This document shows, one piece after another, positions 50,152 to 60,415 of a stretch of 64,000 bases of DNA (within the stretch, counting starts at the first letter, position 1; each line of letters starts with the position of its first letter). The DNA is from Uranotaenia lowii (taxonomy: Eukaryota > Arthropoda > Insecta > Diptera > Culicidae): contig NC_073693.1 in the NCBI RefSeq assembly GCF_029784155.1, positions 357,631,825 through 357,695,824 of the forward strand, read 5' to 3'. The position numbers were made by a program, and so were the translations under genes. The notes under the pieces were generated by a model, which was not told the DNA's origin, did not search any database, and saw nothing but the letters and a program-made list of their open reading frames with translations.

Positions 50152-51275
50152 CAGTGGTTTTCAAATAGGTCCGTACCGCCCCCTTGGGGGCGTTGAGAGG
50201 CTTCCAGGGGGGAGGTGAGCTCAATTTTAAAATTTGGGGGGGGGGGGGGCGTTGGAAGAAATCAGGGGGGCGGTGAGGTCGTTATTCACATTTTCAAAAA
50301 TCATAAAATCAACTTAGATTTTAAATAACAACGAGTAAACTCGATGCAAAACGATGAAATTACGATTCAGGTTCAAGACTAAATTATCGAAAATTTCACA
50401 GAGCTGCATGCAAATTTTTGTTCCAGTAGCTCATTTTTTTTTCTAAAAATGTATCCAAAAGATTTTTATATACTGTCACAGATTTTGTATGCGCTCTACA
50501 TGTTGATCTTGTTTTGCAAGATTATTTTGAGTTACACTAAAAAGATTTATTTTAGATGGCAAGGCTTGATAATTTTTAATATAAATAAATCTGGTAAGCA
50601 GAAAAAAAACTATGAAAATAATTGTTTAAAAGGTTTCATCTGTGATTTAGTGATGACTTTTTGGAAAGCGAATTTGAGAGAATTTTTCTAGGCAACAGAA
50701 TTTTTATCTTAGGTTCTTACTTGTTTATTTTAATCAGTTAAAAAAAATCAATTGTACCATTCACAATCGATAAACTTTTAATCTATTCGGTTATCACTAA
50801 CATTGCCGGAATTCAGTTATTAGAATCTAATTTTAACTTTAAGACATGAATGCTGCATAATTTTGAACAGGACTTAAATTCAGATATCAAGAAATGATAC
50901 TATTTTTTACGTTATTTCACTGGCTGGAAAGTAGGTAATTAGTTTGTATTAAATTCGGACGAAATATGCAAATAAAATTAAAATTCTGAAAAATCACGAA
51001 ATATATTTTGAAATATGAAAAATCGTTTGACATTATAAAATTAAAATTAATGATTTTTAAACTTATAATACTCCCTACCCCTTTGGCTTTGAGGGCATCA
51101 TATAAATTTGAATGCATTTAACGTTAATTTTATAACAACATAAAGCCAAAAGCTTATTGTTTTTCAAGGATCCAGATTACCATTTTTTTAATTTTCTAAA
51201 AATTTTCCCAGGGGGCGTTGAGCTCGAAAATTTGGCAAAAGGGGGCGGTGAGTGAAAAAAGTTTGAAAACCACTG
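50152..51275. mobile_element. hAT-like element, 1124 bp, with perfect 8-bp target duplication
   Basis: The ends CAGTGGTTTTCAAA and TTTGAAAACCACTG are exact terminal inverted repeats of the Charlie/hAT type. TTATAGAT is duplicated perfectly at 50144-50151 and 51276-51283. Subterminal G-rich words (GGGGGCGTTGAG, GGGGGCGGTGAG) occur on both sides, all reading the same way, which probably reflects binding sites. The left part contains a 14-G run near 50237. The interior has no transposase; the 80-codon frame at 50449-50691 is hydrophobic and unrelated. Non-autonomous. Confidence 0.93.
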
Positions 51276-51283
51276 TTATAGAT

Positions 51284-54134
51284 CAAGATGATTTAACGAA
51301 CATAAAAGTTTATTTTCCGGTGCTCAAAAATTATAACATTTCTGTAAAGAAGATAAGCATATTTCTTTTTTGCTGAAAAATTAATACTTTAGGAACTACA
51401 AAACTGTTCCTCGTGAAAATTTCTATGAGAAAATGGCTATTACCCGGGTGCTCGTTATGCCATCATCTTCCCTACGTGCTTATTTGGCAATAAACAACGC
51501 TTTTTTTTTTTTCAAGTAACCGGCATCTAGTTTCCCTTTCAACCAACTCTTGAGCATTTAGTGTAGTCCGTTTTTCACTTTGGAAGGGGGCGAATTGCGT
51601 GGGAAGAGGAAAACTTTTAGTGGTGCGTGGGCAAAAGTTCGCACGATTAATGAAGCGTATCGATAACGATGAAGAGCCTAAGAAAGTAACAGATACCGCG
51701 CAATATCGAAGCTGAATGGGGGAAGTCTTGTAGGCCTACATAGGTATGGCTTAGTTAGATGTTTCAAGTGTTTGTTTTTCTGAGTCGTTTCCCTTTCGAA
51801 ACATAAAAGGATGACGCTTTAGTTTAACCAGACGGAGTGGCAGCGTCTTCTTTATTTTTTTTTTTTTCAAGTGAGTGTGGCTAGTTATAACGCTCTAATT
51901 GCTCTAGAAAACTTCAGAGAAGGCTTTAGATTGGAAATTCTAATTTTTTAAGAAATTGTGTTGAAATTTCCTAAAAAAAGGTAAATTTTAGGTTGAACTA
52001 GTTGGTTGGAATCTTTTATCAGATTTTCGTAGCAGCTTTTGAGCTATATACCTACTTGTTTCAAGTTAGGATCACAAGAAAGCTAAAAGCATTGTACGGA
52101 TCGTGTTGAAAAACCGGTTCAGCACAAATTCACGCTCAAATCAATGATGGAAGAAACAACAAAAAAAAACGCTACCCGGTTTGCTACTTATGACTCATCG
52201 AAAGAGATCACATTCTCCCATTTCCAGCTGTAAGGCGCTGAGCTACGCGAAGTTCAATCTTGGCGATTTTTTTTCGCTGTTGTACATACCTCAATCAAGG
52301 AGCGCTAAAAGCTTCGAACAGATTCCTCCAAGATTGCGGAAATTATTTTGATCACAACCGTAAAGTTTTAACCCCTTTTTTGCTCACTTCATTTCCAATA
52401 GCACAGCACAGATGTCGCTGAATAAAACCATCTACGGAACCCATTAACAGGCAGAAAGAGGGGAACCATTTCTGGTCTTGGAATCGCGGCGCTACGCGAG
52501 ATCTTGTGGTGTGGCGTTGACCTTAGCCAGATAGGTATCTACTGGATGTTGTAGTTCATGTCAACTTAAATTCTCCACCAGAGAGGGCTTGAGTAAGCCA
52601 TTTCAAGTAAAGAAGTAAAGATCTCTCGAAACAAAGCTGTCAAATGATTCTAGGTGGTCTGAAATTCTGCTTCCCACCAGATGTTTTACCACCCAAAAAT
52701 TTGCATAAAGGCTTAGAAATGTCTCAGAACGTGCGAAAATTAACCGATTCGCTCTTTCATATTCAGTATTTACTTTTTTTTCTATAAGAATTCAACCCTT
52801 TAGAGTCATTCTTCCTCTATATTTAGTATTTGAAGTTTCGACTTTTATCAGCTATGTTTGAAATACAGTTTGAGTTTTAGCTTTTGAAGTTTTTTGGTAT
52901 TGAATTTTTGAAGATTTCAAAAATTTAAATGTAAAAAGTAAATCGAAGAAATTAAATCGTCTAAAAATCTGAATAATCTAAACGTCAAGAAGAAGCGGCA
53001 AATTTAAAAAAGCGGACCAAAAATATAAATTAGAGTGCGGAGAGTTTTCAAATCAAACCAATAGCGAAATATAAATTCAAAACTAATGTAACTGAAATGA
53101 AGAAAATCAACAACTAAAATAACAATAATTCTGAAGCGAAAAACATTAATTCCTCTTTGCAAAAATCTTAAGAAAAGGAAAATGAAAAAAAAAATATCAC
53201 TGATAAATTCGAAACAAGTCCGATTGGAATATTTTAAGTTCAATGAGCCCAAATATAAAAAAAATCCAAATTCTAAGGAAAAATTAAAAATAAACAACTT
53301 TCAAATTTCTGGAGAAAATCATCAATTGAAAGAAAATCAAACGGATGAAAACAAAAAATTAAATTAAATTAAAATTTGAAAACCTTACCCAAACCAGCGA
53401 GTTTGAAGAAACGTTCAAAACTAAAAAACCGAAAAACAACTAATTTAACAATCAATAAATTTGAACGTACCTAATGTAAATTACAAATTCAAAAATTGAT
53501 ACTTAAACTTGAAGAAAAACTAATTTCAAAAAATTCAAAAGACTCCAAATCTAAAAAAAAATTGTTTTAACAAACAAATTATTTAAATAAATCCAAAATT
53601 TGATTCCTAGTATTTAAAACACTTAAAAATGAACAAAAGAAATTTAATATCAAGAATTTATGAATTACCATAAAATTTTAATCTATTTACTGAAAATTTG
53701 AAACCGAAAATTCATTAGTCAAAAAATAAACAAAATAACTACCCATTTCAAACTTCTGACAAGAAAAAAAAACTGGAAAGAACAAAAATAATTTAATTGA
53801 AAAATGTTAAATGTAAAATCAAAACACCAATGAATTTTTGTCAAAAAAATGTCATAATTATTTATAATCAAAAAATGGCAGATAGAATATCGAAAAATTA
53901 AAGTGTCAGTACTGAATCAAAGCAACCGAAATCAAATGAATATTTCGATTGCTTTGATTCAGTAGAATTATTCAACCAAGTAGGCTCATAACACATAATA
54001 ATGTAAAGTATCAGATATTCATAAAATCATAGCTCTTGTTATTTACAAATATAAATATCCTTCATCCAAAAATTTCAAATTGATAATAAAAAAAGTTGAA
54101 AAAGCAGAAAGTGCGAAGGTTAAACTATCAAATA
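51284..54134. other. non-coding stretch; A-rich from 52900 on
   Basis: 51480-52700 is a unique-looking region without supported exons. 52880-53880 is strongly A-rich on the plus strand, with endless AAATTCAAAA and AAAACTAA words, and looks like decayed simple sequence. At 53922-53963 GAATCAAAGCAACCGAAATC is followed by its inverted complement, a short perfect hairpin. Confidence 0.4.
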
Positions 54135-54165
54135 CAGTTATTTTTTATTTACATAGTATTCCGTC

Positions 54166-56037
54166 TCACGACATAACTTGACGAACATAATTCCTAAAAT
54201 TCACTCGGTTCATAGCAACCGTTCTCCAATTTCTCGGGCACCCCACGTTCGCCAGATCACGCTCCACTTGGTCTAACCACCTCGCTCGTTGCGCCCCCGC
54301 TCGTCTTGTTCCTACCGGATTTGTAGCGAACACCTGTTTTGCAGGACAGTCGTCCGGCATTCTCGCAACATGTCCAGCCCAGCGTATCCGGCCAGCTTTC
54401 ACCACCTTCTGGATACTGGGTTCGCCGTAGAGTCGCGCGAGCTCGTGGTTCATCCTTCGCCTCCACACTCCGTTCTCCTGTACGCCGCCAAAGATGGTTC
54501 TTAACACTCGTCGCTCGAATACTCCGAGTGTACGCAGGTCCTCCTCGAGCAATATCCATGTCTCGTGCCCGTAGAGAACAACCGGTCTAATAAGCGTCAT
54601 ATACAGGTTACACTTCGTACGAGGGCAAAGTCTTCTCGACCGCAGTTGCTTGTGGAGTCCATAGTAGGCACGACTTCCGCTGATAATTCGCCTCCGGATC
54701 TCACGGCTGGTGTCATTGTCTGCGGTCACCAGGGAGCCGAGATAGACAAAGTCTTCGACTATCTCCAGCTCGTCGCCGTCGATCATGACCTTGTTATCAC
54801 TGGACAAGCGGGTTCGGTCGGTCTCGGATCCGCAGGCCAGCATGTACTTCGTCTTGGACGTATTAATCATCAACCCAATCCTTCCTGCTTCGCGTTTTAG
54901 TTTGCGGTAGATCTCCTCCACCGCCGCAGATGATCTGCCGACTATATCAATGTCATCGGCAAAGCAGATAAGTTGACTGGATCTGTTGAAAATCGTGCCC
55001 CGCATTTCGCCCACCGCTCGTCGAATAACACCTTCTAGCGCCACGTTGAACATCATGCAGGATAGACCATCACCTTGTCGAAGCCCCCTGCGCGATTCGA
55101 ATGAACTCGACAATTCACCCGAAATCCGCACACAGCACTGCGTTCCATCCATCGTCGCCTTGATCAGTCTGATTAGCTTCCCGGAAAAGCCGTTCTCGTC
55201 CATGATTTTCCATAGCTCGTTACGGTCGATCGTGTCGTATGCGGCTTTGAAGTCGATGAATAGATGATGCGTAGGGACTTGTTGTTCACGGCATTTTTGG
55301 AGGATTTGCCGTAATGTGAATATCTGGTCCGTCGTAGACCGTCCCTCCATGAAGCCGGCCTGATGACTTCCCACGAATCTGTTTGCTTGTGGCGTGAGGC
55401 GGCGGAGTAGGATTCGGGACAACACTTTGTAGGCGGCATTGAGGACAGTGATCGCTCGGTAGTTCTCACAGTCCAATTTGTCGCCCTTCTTGTAGATGGG
55501 GCATATTACCCCCTCCTTCCACTCCTCCGGTAGCTGTTCTATGTCCCAGATCCGGACTATCAACCGGTGTAGGCAGTCGGCCAACCTGTCCGGGCCCATT
55601 TTGATGAGTTCAGCTGCGATGCCATCCTTCCCAGCCGACTTGTTTCTATTCAGCTGGCGAATGGCTTCCTTAACTTCACTCATCGTTGGGAGTGGCTCCT
55701 CTTCGTCGTTGGCTACGCCGGCGATGTACCTTCCCCCACCGTCTTGATCTCCTGCATGTGCGCCGTTCAGGTGTTCATCGAAGTGCTGCTTCCACCTTTT
55801 GATAACCTCACGATTGTCCGTCAGGATACCCCCGTCCTTATCCCGGCACATTTCGGCTTGCGGCACGAAGCCTTTGCGGGATGCGTTGAGTTTCTGATAG
55901 AACTTTCGTGTTTCTTGGGAACGATGCAGCTGCTCCAGCTCCTCGAGCTCCTCCTCCTCCAAATACAGTGAAAACCCGATTTTATCACCCCCATGATGAA
56001 TTTTAGAGTGATAAACCGGGGAGAGTGATAAAATCAA
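54166..56037 (-). CDS. RTE-like non-LTR retrotransposon reverse transcriptase, 5'-truncated
   Basis: The 623-residue frame encodes a reverse transcriptase of target-primed retrotransposons. A pre-RT region has SAGKDGIAAELIK (about residues 134-146). The RT core has YRAITVLNAAYKVLS, HQAGFMEGRSTTDQIF, motif A FIDFKAAYD (Asp near 262), GLRQGDGLS and the catalytic FADDIDIV (near 359). A C-terminal thumb and tail follow with YGHETW, WAGHVARM and a basic end. No stop or frameshift interrupts this part. The apurinic endonuclease domain expected upstream is missing, so the copy is 5'-truncated and not autonomous. Residues 1-24 come from the neighbouring pogo-like element and are not original; the retrotransposon part starts at about 55965. 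After the stop an AATAAAAAATAA tail is seen near 54140. The GC-rich codon use contrasts with the flanks and indicates a recent insertion. The clade (RTE versus a related group) is inferred from motifs. Confidence 0.9.
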   Translation of the reverse strand: MILSLSPVYHSKIHHGGDKIGFSLYLEEEELEELEQLHRSQETRKFYQKLNASRKGFVPQAEMCRDKDGGILTDNREVIKRWKQHFDEHLNGAHAGDQDGGGRYIAGVANDEEEPLPTMSEVKEAIRQLNRNKSAGKDGIAAELIKMGPDRLADCLHRLIVRIWDIEQLPEEWKEGVICPIYKKGDKLDCENYRAITVLNAAYKVLSRILLRRLTPQANRFVGSHQAGFMEGRSTTDQIFTLRQILQKCREQQVPTHHLFIDFKAAYDTIDRNELWKIMDENGFSGKLIRLIKATMDGTQCCVRISGELSSSFESRRGLRQGDGLSCMMFNVALEGVIRRAVGEMRGTIFNRSSQLICFADDIDIVGRSSAAVEEIYRKLKREAGRIGLMINTSKTKYMLACGSETDRTRLSSDNKVMIDGDELEIVEDFVYLGSLVTADNDTSREIRRRIISGSRAYYGLHKQLRSRRLCPRTKCNLYMTLIRPVVLYGHETWILLEEDLRTLGVFERRVLRTIFGGVQENGVWRRRMNHELARLYGEPSIQKVVKAGRIRWAGHVARMPDDCPAKQVFATNPVGTRRAGAQRARWLDQVERDLANVGCPRNWRTVAMNRVNFRNYVRQVMS

Positions 56038-57190
56038 GAGATTTTGAAAAAATGATTTTAATCCGTCATAATCTAATAAATTACTACAAAAACGTATATT
56101 ATCCCAATAAAACAGTGTACAGGTTTTGTAGTAGATATTCCCTTTTTTGACATATTACTAGTTATAGGTCTTTTTCACATCAAAACATCATACAATATCG
56201 GTTTTACGAATCTTTAAACACCTTGTTAAGACCGATGTTATCAGAAAAATAAAATAATCTTTAATGGTTCAAATCCTAATGATCTAATTATTTCTTTTGG
56301 TTAAAATTTACTGAAGATAAGATTCAAAGCTTCCGTTCAAATCATAACGTTGAGGGATTTATGTTTCTGGATGCACGAGTGAAATAAAGCGTAACTGTAA
56401 TGCAGTAGTCATGGAAGAAAATTGGAATTATTTTAAATAACAAACTCGTTCACTAAGATGGTGTTCCCTTGATCCATTTGATTGATGTAAACAACCGCGA
56501 TGAAACTATTTTGCCACAGGACCCTAAGTAGAGACATGCAAGTAAAGCTTTTACGGATGAAGAAATCCTGAACATGACGCTGGATGATCAGTCAGCATTA
56601 AACGAGCCCCTCGAATCATTGGAGCCATTAAAATTTCGGATGTAGCACCAGACTCAGAATCAGCGGCATCTACCCCAAATGATTCATGTGAAATTTCAAG
56701 AAACATAATTGATGTTGAAGTTGTACGTATGTTGGACAACAGTTGATTGGGCTGATGCTTCAGATCTCTCTATAGATGATGTCATCTTCTTGCAACGTAT
56801 CAGAAAGATTGCTTTGAAGAAAGCTCAAACAAATAAAACACAGCTTTAAGATTACTTGAATACGTTCTTTTATACCATTGAGTTATAATTTCAACAACTT
56901 TGATTAACAAAAAAACCTGTTTAAAACTTGACTTTTTTGTATAAAAATCTTGATACGTCCCTGATCAATCATCTTCACTTTCAATATCGATATAATCATC
57001 CATCAGTTTTGTCCCTTCAGAATGATTTCAACCTCAAGATGTTCAACGGAAATGAAAAAAGGCGATATTTAGTATTGTTGCGTTGAATAAAAAATGATGA
57101 CAAAATCGGGCGAAAAAATGGGACAAAATCGGGGGTAGACAAAATCGGGGGCAGACAAAATCGGTGTGAAACAAAATCGGGTTTTCACTG
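55966..57190 (+). mobile_element. pogo/Tigger-like DNA transposon, degraded
   Basis: Terminal inverted repeats CAGTGAAAACCCGATTTT and AAAATCGGGTTTTCACTG are exact and flanked by TA (55964-55965 and 57191-57192). TA target sites and CAGTGRAAACCC-type ends fit the pogo branch of Tc1/mariner. Near the right end ACAAAATCGGG repeats several times. The interior holds a decayed C-terminal piece of a transposase (56550-56860). At 1225 bp it is shorter than an autonomous pogo element. It lies directly upstream of the retrotransposon RT frame. Confidence 0.88.
56550..56860 (+). pseudogene. C-terminal remnant of a pogo-like transposase
   Basis: Read on the plus strand with frame changes, the segment gives FTDEEILNMTLDDQ, then an acidic Ser/Pro-rich stretch (APDSESAASTPNDS), then DDVIFLQRIRKIALKKAQTN before a stop. 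This ordering, an acidic linker followed by a short basic tail, matches the C-terminus of pogo/Tigger transposases. The DDE core and the N-terminal DNA-binding CENP-B-type domain are absent. It sits between matching pogo-type terminal repeats, which supports the call. Confidence 0.55.
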
Positions 57191-57387
57191 TATTCCTAAA
57201 ATTCCTACAAAGCATAATCCTAATTGGGGTAAAACACGTTAAAGGAAAATCAAAGCAGGATAAAAAATATAAAAATAAAAGGTTTCCCACAACTTTGAGA
57301 AGGTATGAAACGATGAAGGTATTACAAAGAAAAATTATTATGCGTAATTAAATAAAGTGAAAAACCAGGAAAAATTAAACTAAACTG

Positions 57388-57840
57388 TATATATGTATGT
57401 TGGTAATCCACCATGGGTGCACGGATTCACCGCAGTTTCTGCCGAAGTATGTGCTCACACGCATTCTTTAGATTATTAAGTTTGACAAATCTCCAATGCA
57501 GCGCGCCACCATACCCGGACCCCATGGCTTCGTATGAACTGTTATGGAGTGAATGTATTGCGTGTGTTGATTTAGGTATATTTTGGAAGAACGAATCAAT
57601 CAAGTGGGCTAGTTTACTTACAGGTATTGCGGCATCCGTGTATATACCTGACCAGCTGGCAACTGATTGAACATTCCTATTATATAGTCAGTTATAGAAT
57701 GAAACACATCTTACCTGTCGGCCACTAATGGGATTTTAACCCAAAAGTTTTTCTTGCCGATACCGGGAATCGAACCCAGTACGCCTGGCATACCAATACC
57801 AAACTCACGCCAGCCTATCCGCTAGACCACATCGGCGCTT
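57388..57840 (-). mobile_element. tRNA-derived SINE with perfect 21-bp target duplication
   Basis: The head at about 57838-57758 (minus) folds as a tRNA-like sequence. GCCGAT pairs with ATCGGC, the A-box is TGGTCTAGCGGATAGG, and the B-box is GGGTTCGATTCCCGG. A non-tRNA body of about 370 bp follows, ending near an ACATACATATATA tail. A 21-bp direct repeat at 57367-57387 and 57841-57861 flanks the unit exactly, the hallmark of LINE-mediated retrotransposition. The intact boxes and perfect duplication point to a young insertion. An extended tRNA-like arm and the body show it is not a tRNA gene. The plus-strand frame at 57413-57670 is incidental. Confidence 0.92.
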
Positions 57841-57861
57841 AGGAAAAATTAAACTAAACTG

Positions 57862-58284
57862 ATTCTTTAATACTTACTGTAAATTAGGAATCAGGTAACG
57901 GAAAAAACTTAAAATGAAACATAAATGCTTATTATTACAAAACCCAAAATATTCAAAATATCTAGAGGTCTGAATCTGGAAGTCAAATTTTGAAAAAAAA
58001 TTATGAAAATTTAAAAAAAATCAAAAATTTTAAAAAATATAGATATTAAAAAAAAAGCTCCAACTATAAAATATCAATCTTAGTTCCGTTTACATATAAA
58101 AAAATTATAACATATAAAAAATTATAAGAAAAGGGAAAATTTTTAGTTTCGGCAATAAAACAGTAATTGACGAAAATAACAACAATCACGTTGTTTTTTG
58201 AAACGATTGCAAGAAAAAAAACGGCATCTCCAAATAATTACCACCTCATAGAGCAGACTCTCCTCTATCCAACGAATCCAACGA
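57862..58284. other. AT-rich non-coding spacer
   Basis: Poly-A/T-rich sequence with no gene or element end, separating the SINE from the fold-back element. Confidence 0.5.
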
Positions 58285-60415
58285 AGATATAGTGCCCTTT
58301 TAACCGCTTACTCTCCTATATTCTGTAAACAATCCAGGAAAACACTGATTGGGACTTGCAAATTTTGAACGAAAAAGACCTATCTTGTGTGATTTTTTCC
58401 AAAGAAATCAATGAAGGCTTTCATGGCTGATTTTACCCTCAATTTTGCTATATCCATTTTTCAATAAATTATAAAAAAAAAGTAAGTCCGGACTTGAAAA
58501 TTTTTAATTAAATAAAACCTATCTTAAGTGATTTTTTTCTGAAATGAAGTCTATTTGAGCCACCCCACGCATTGGAAACTGGAGTAATGGCCGTTTTACT
58601 GTCAATTTCCCAACGCACACGTGGCAACATTTCCCCGCCGCCCATGGCATAGAGGATAGCCTTCAAGTCTTCTAAACTAGCGGGCATGAGATCGAATCCC
58701 GGTCACGGCATACAAAGTACTCTTTCTGCGGGTTGGTAGTTTTAGCATTTGTAAGATGCTAGCCATCTTATCCTTGAAACATGTACGCTTAGAGTTAAGA
58801 AAAATGAATCTCTTCAAGAAAACATGAAGTTTCATTGAGATCCTGTATGTGTTTGTGTTCGTTTTAAAAATAAAATGTTTCAATTAATTAAAAAAAAAAA
58901 CGCATGTTCTGACTTGAAAGCTCTGAACCAAATAAGGCCTATCTTCATATTTTCCGAGGATTCGAATAAAGGCGATTTGATTCACCGCACGCATTGGAAA
59001 CTGGAGTAATGGCCGTTTTACTCTCAATTTCCCAACATTTTTAAATATAGTTCAGAACAAGCTTGTTCGGACTGGCAGATTTTGGAACAAACGAGACCTA
59101 GTTAGTGTGTGTGTGTTTTTTTTTTTTCGAATAATCAAATGAAGGCTATTTGAGCCCCCGCACGCTTTGGAAAATGAAGCTATGGCTGTTTTGACTCCCA
59201 ATATTTTTCAATTAGTTAGGAAAAAAACATGTTCGGACTTGAAAATTTTGAGCTACATAAGATTTATCTAGTGTGTGTGTTTTTTTTTTCAAAAAGATTT
59301 AAAAAAAAAGCTGTTTGTGCCACCACATGCATCGGAAACTGAAGTTATGACTATTTTACCCAAAATTTCCCAACATTTTTCAATTAATTCAGAAAAAACT
59401 TGTTCGGACTTGAAAATATTGAACCAAATTAGACATATCTTGTATGATTTTTTTCCAAAATCAAATGAAGGCTTTTCAGCCACCGCATGTATCGGATACT
59501 GCAGTTATGGCTGTTTTACCCTCAATTTCCCTACATTTTTAAATTACTTCTGAAAAATGCATGTTCGGATTCGAAAAGTTTAAACCAAATGAGACTTACC
59601 TTTAGTAGTTTTTTTTTCTCGAGGAATCGAATGAAGGCTATTTGAGTCACCGCATGCTTCAGAGCATGGAGTTATGGCATAACAATTTAAAAAATGAAGG
59701 AAAATTAAGGGTAAAAACAGCCATAACTCTATTTTCCGATGTGTGCGATGACTGTAATAGCCTTCATTTGATTCCTCAAAAAAAAAACACACTAGATAGG
59801 TCACATTTTCTTCAAAATCTTCCAGTCCGAACAAACTTTTTCTGAAGTATATTGAAAATGTTGGGAAATTGGGGGAAAACGACAATTTTTCCGGTTTCCG
59901 ATGCGTGCGGTGGCTCAATCGAATGTTCCGAAAATATGACACAAGATAAGCCTCAATTGGTTCAGAGCTTTCAAGTCCGAACATGCATTTTTTTAATTAA
60001 TTGAAAACTGCAGGGGAATTGAGGGTAAAACAGCCATAACTTGATTTTCCGATGCATGCGGTAGTTCAAATATCCTATATTCGATTCCTCGGAAAAAAAT
60101 CCCAAAAGATTGATCTCATTTGGTTCAACATTTTGAAGTCCTAACGTTCTTTTTCTGAACTATATTAAAAACGTCCATAATTTCATTTTTCGAAGCGAGC
60201 GATGGCTGAAACAGTTTTCATTCGATTCCTTGGAAAAAATCATACAATATAGGACTATTTTTGTTCAAAAATTTTAAGTCTAAATCAATGTTTTTCTGAA
60301 TAGTTTACTAAATATAAGGGAATCAGGGGTTTAAAAGGCACTATCTCCGTTTGTAAGCTCGTGCGGCGTCTGAAACTATGTCCAATCAATTCTCCGGGCA
60401 GTATTCACTATAAGA
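58285..60415. mobile_element. 2.1-kb fold-back element of ~165-bp subrepeats
   Basis: The plus-oriented subrepeats of the family at 3797-4545 run from about 58285 to 59690. GTCCGGACTTG/GTTCGGACTTG words lie near 58487, 59067, 59231, 59403 and 59566, plus one diverged copy near 58903. After 59690 the same repeat runs inverted to about 60415 (AGTCCGAAC words near 59834 and 59983, then diverged copies). The right end carries the terminal module seen at the start of the half copy, here as CGGCGTCTGAAACTATGTCC. The left end matches it from AGATATAGTGCCCTTTTAA onward. The whole can fold into a long hairpin with unequal arms. No transposase is inside. It resembles fold-back transposons built of subterminal repeats. 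Confidence 0.85.
58615..58873 (+). mobile_element. tRNA-like SINE nested in the fold-back element
   Basis: This sequence interrupts a subrepeat: the word CCCAAC, which normally continues into ATTTTTCAATTAATT, is separated from that continuation by about 260 bp. Its head (58637-58710) is tRNA-like, with GCCG pairing with CGGC, A-box ATGGCATAGAGGATAGCC and B-box GAGATCGAATCCCGG. The body ends in AAAATAAAA. It must be younger than the subrepeat it splits. A target duplication could not be settled by eye. Confidence 0.8.

Noticed and set aside
54257..55971. Several open frames inside the RT coding region on both strands
   Set aside because: Shadows of the reverse transcriptase frame, which alone carries RT motifs.
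57758..57838. Functional tRNA gene on the minus strand
   Set aside because: The pol III boxes are good, but an extended central arm, an attached body and a 21-bp target duplication show it is a SINE head.
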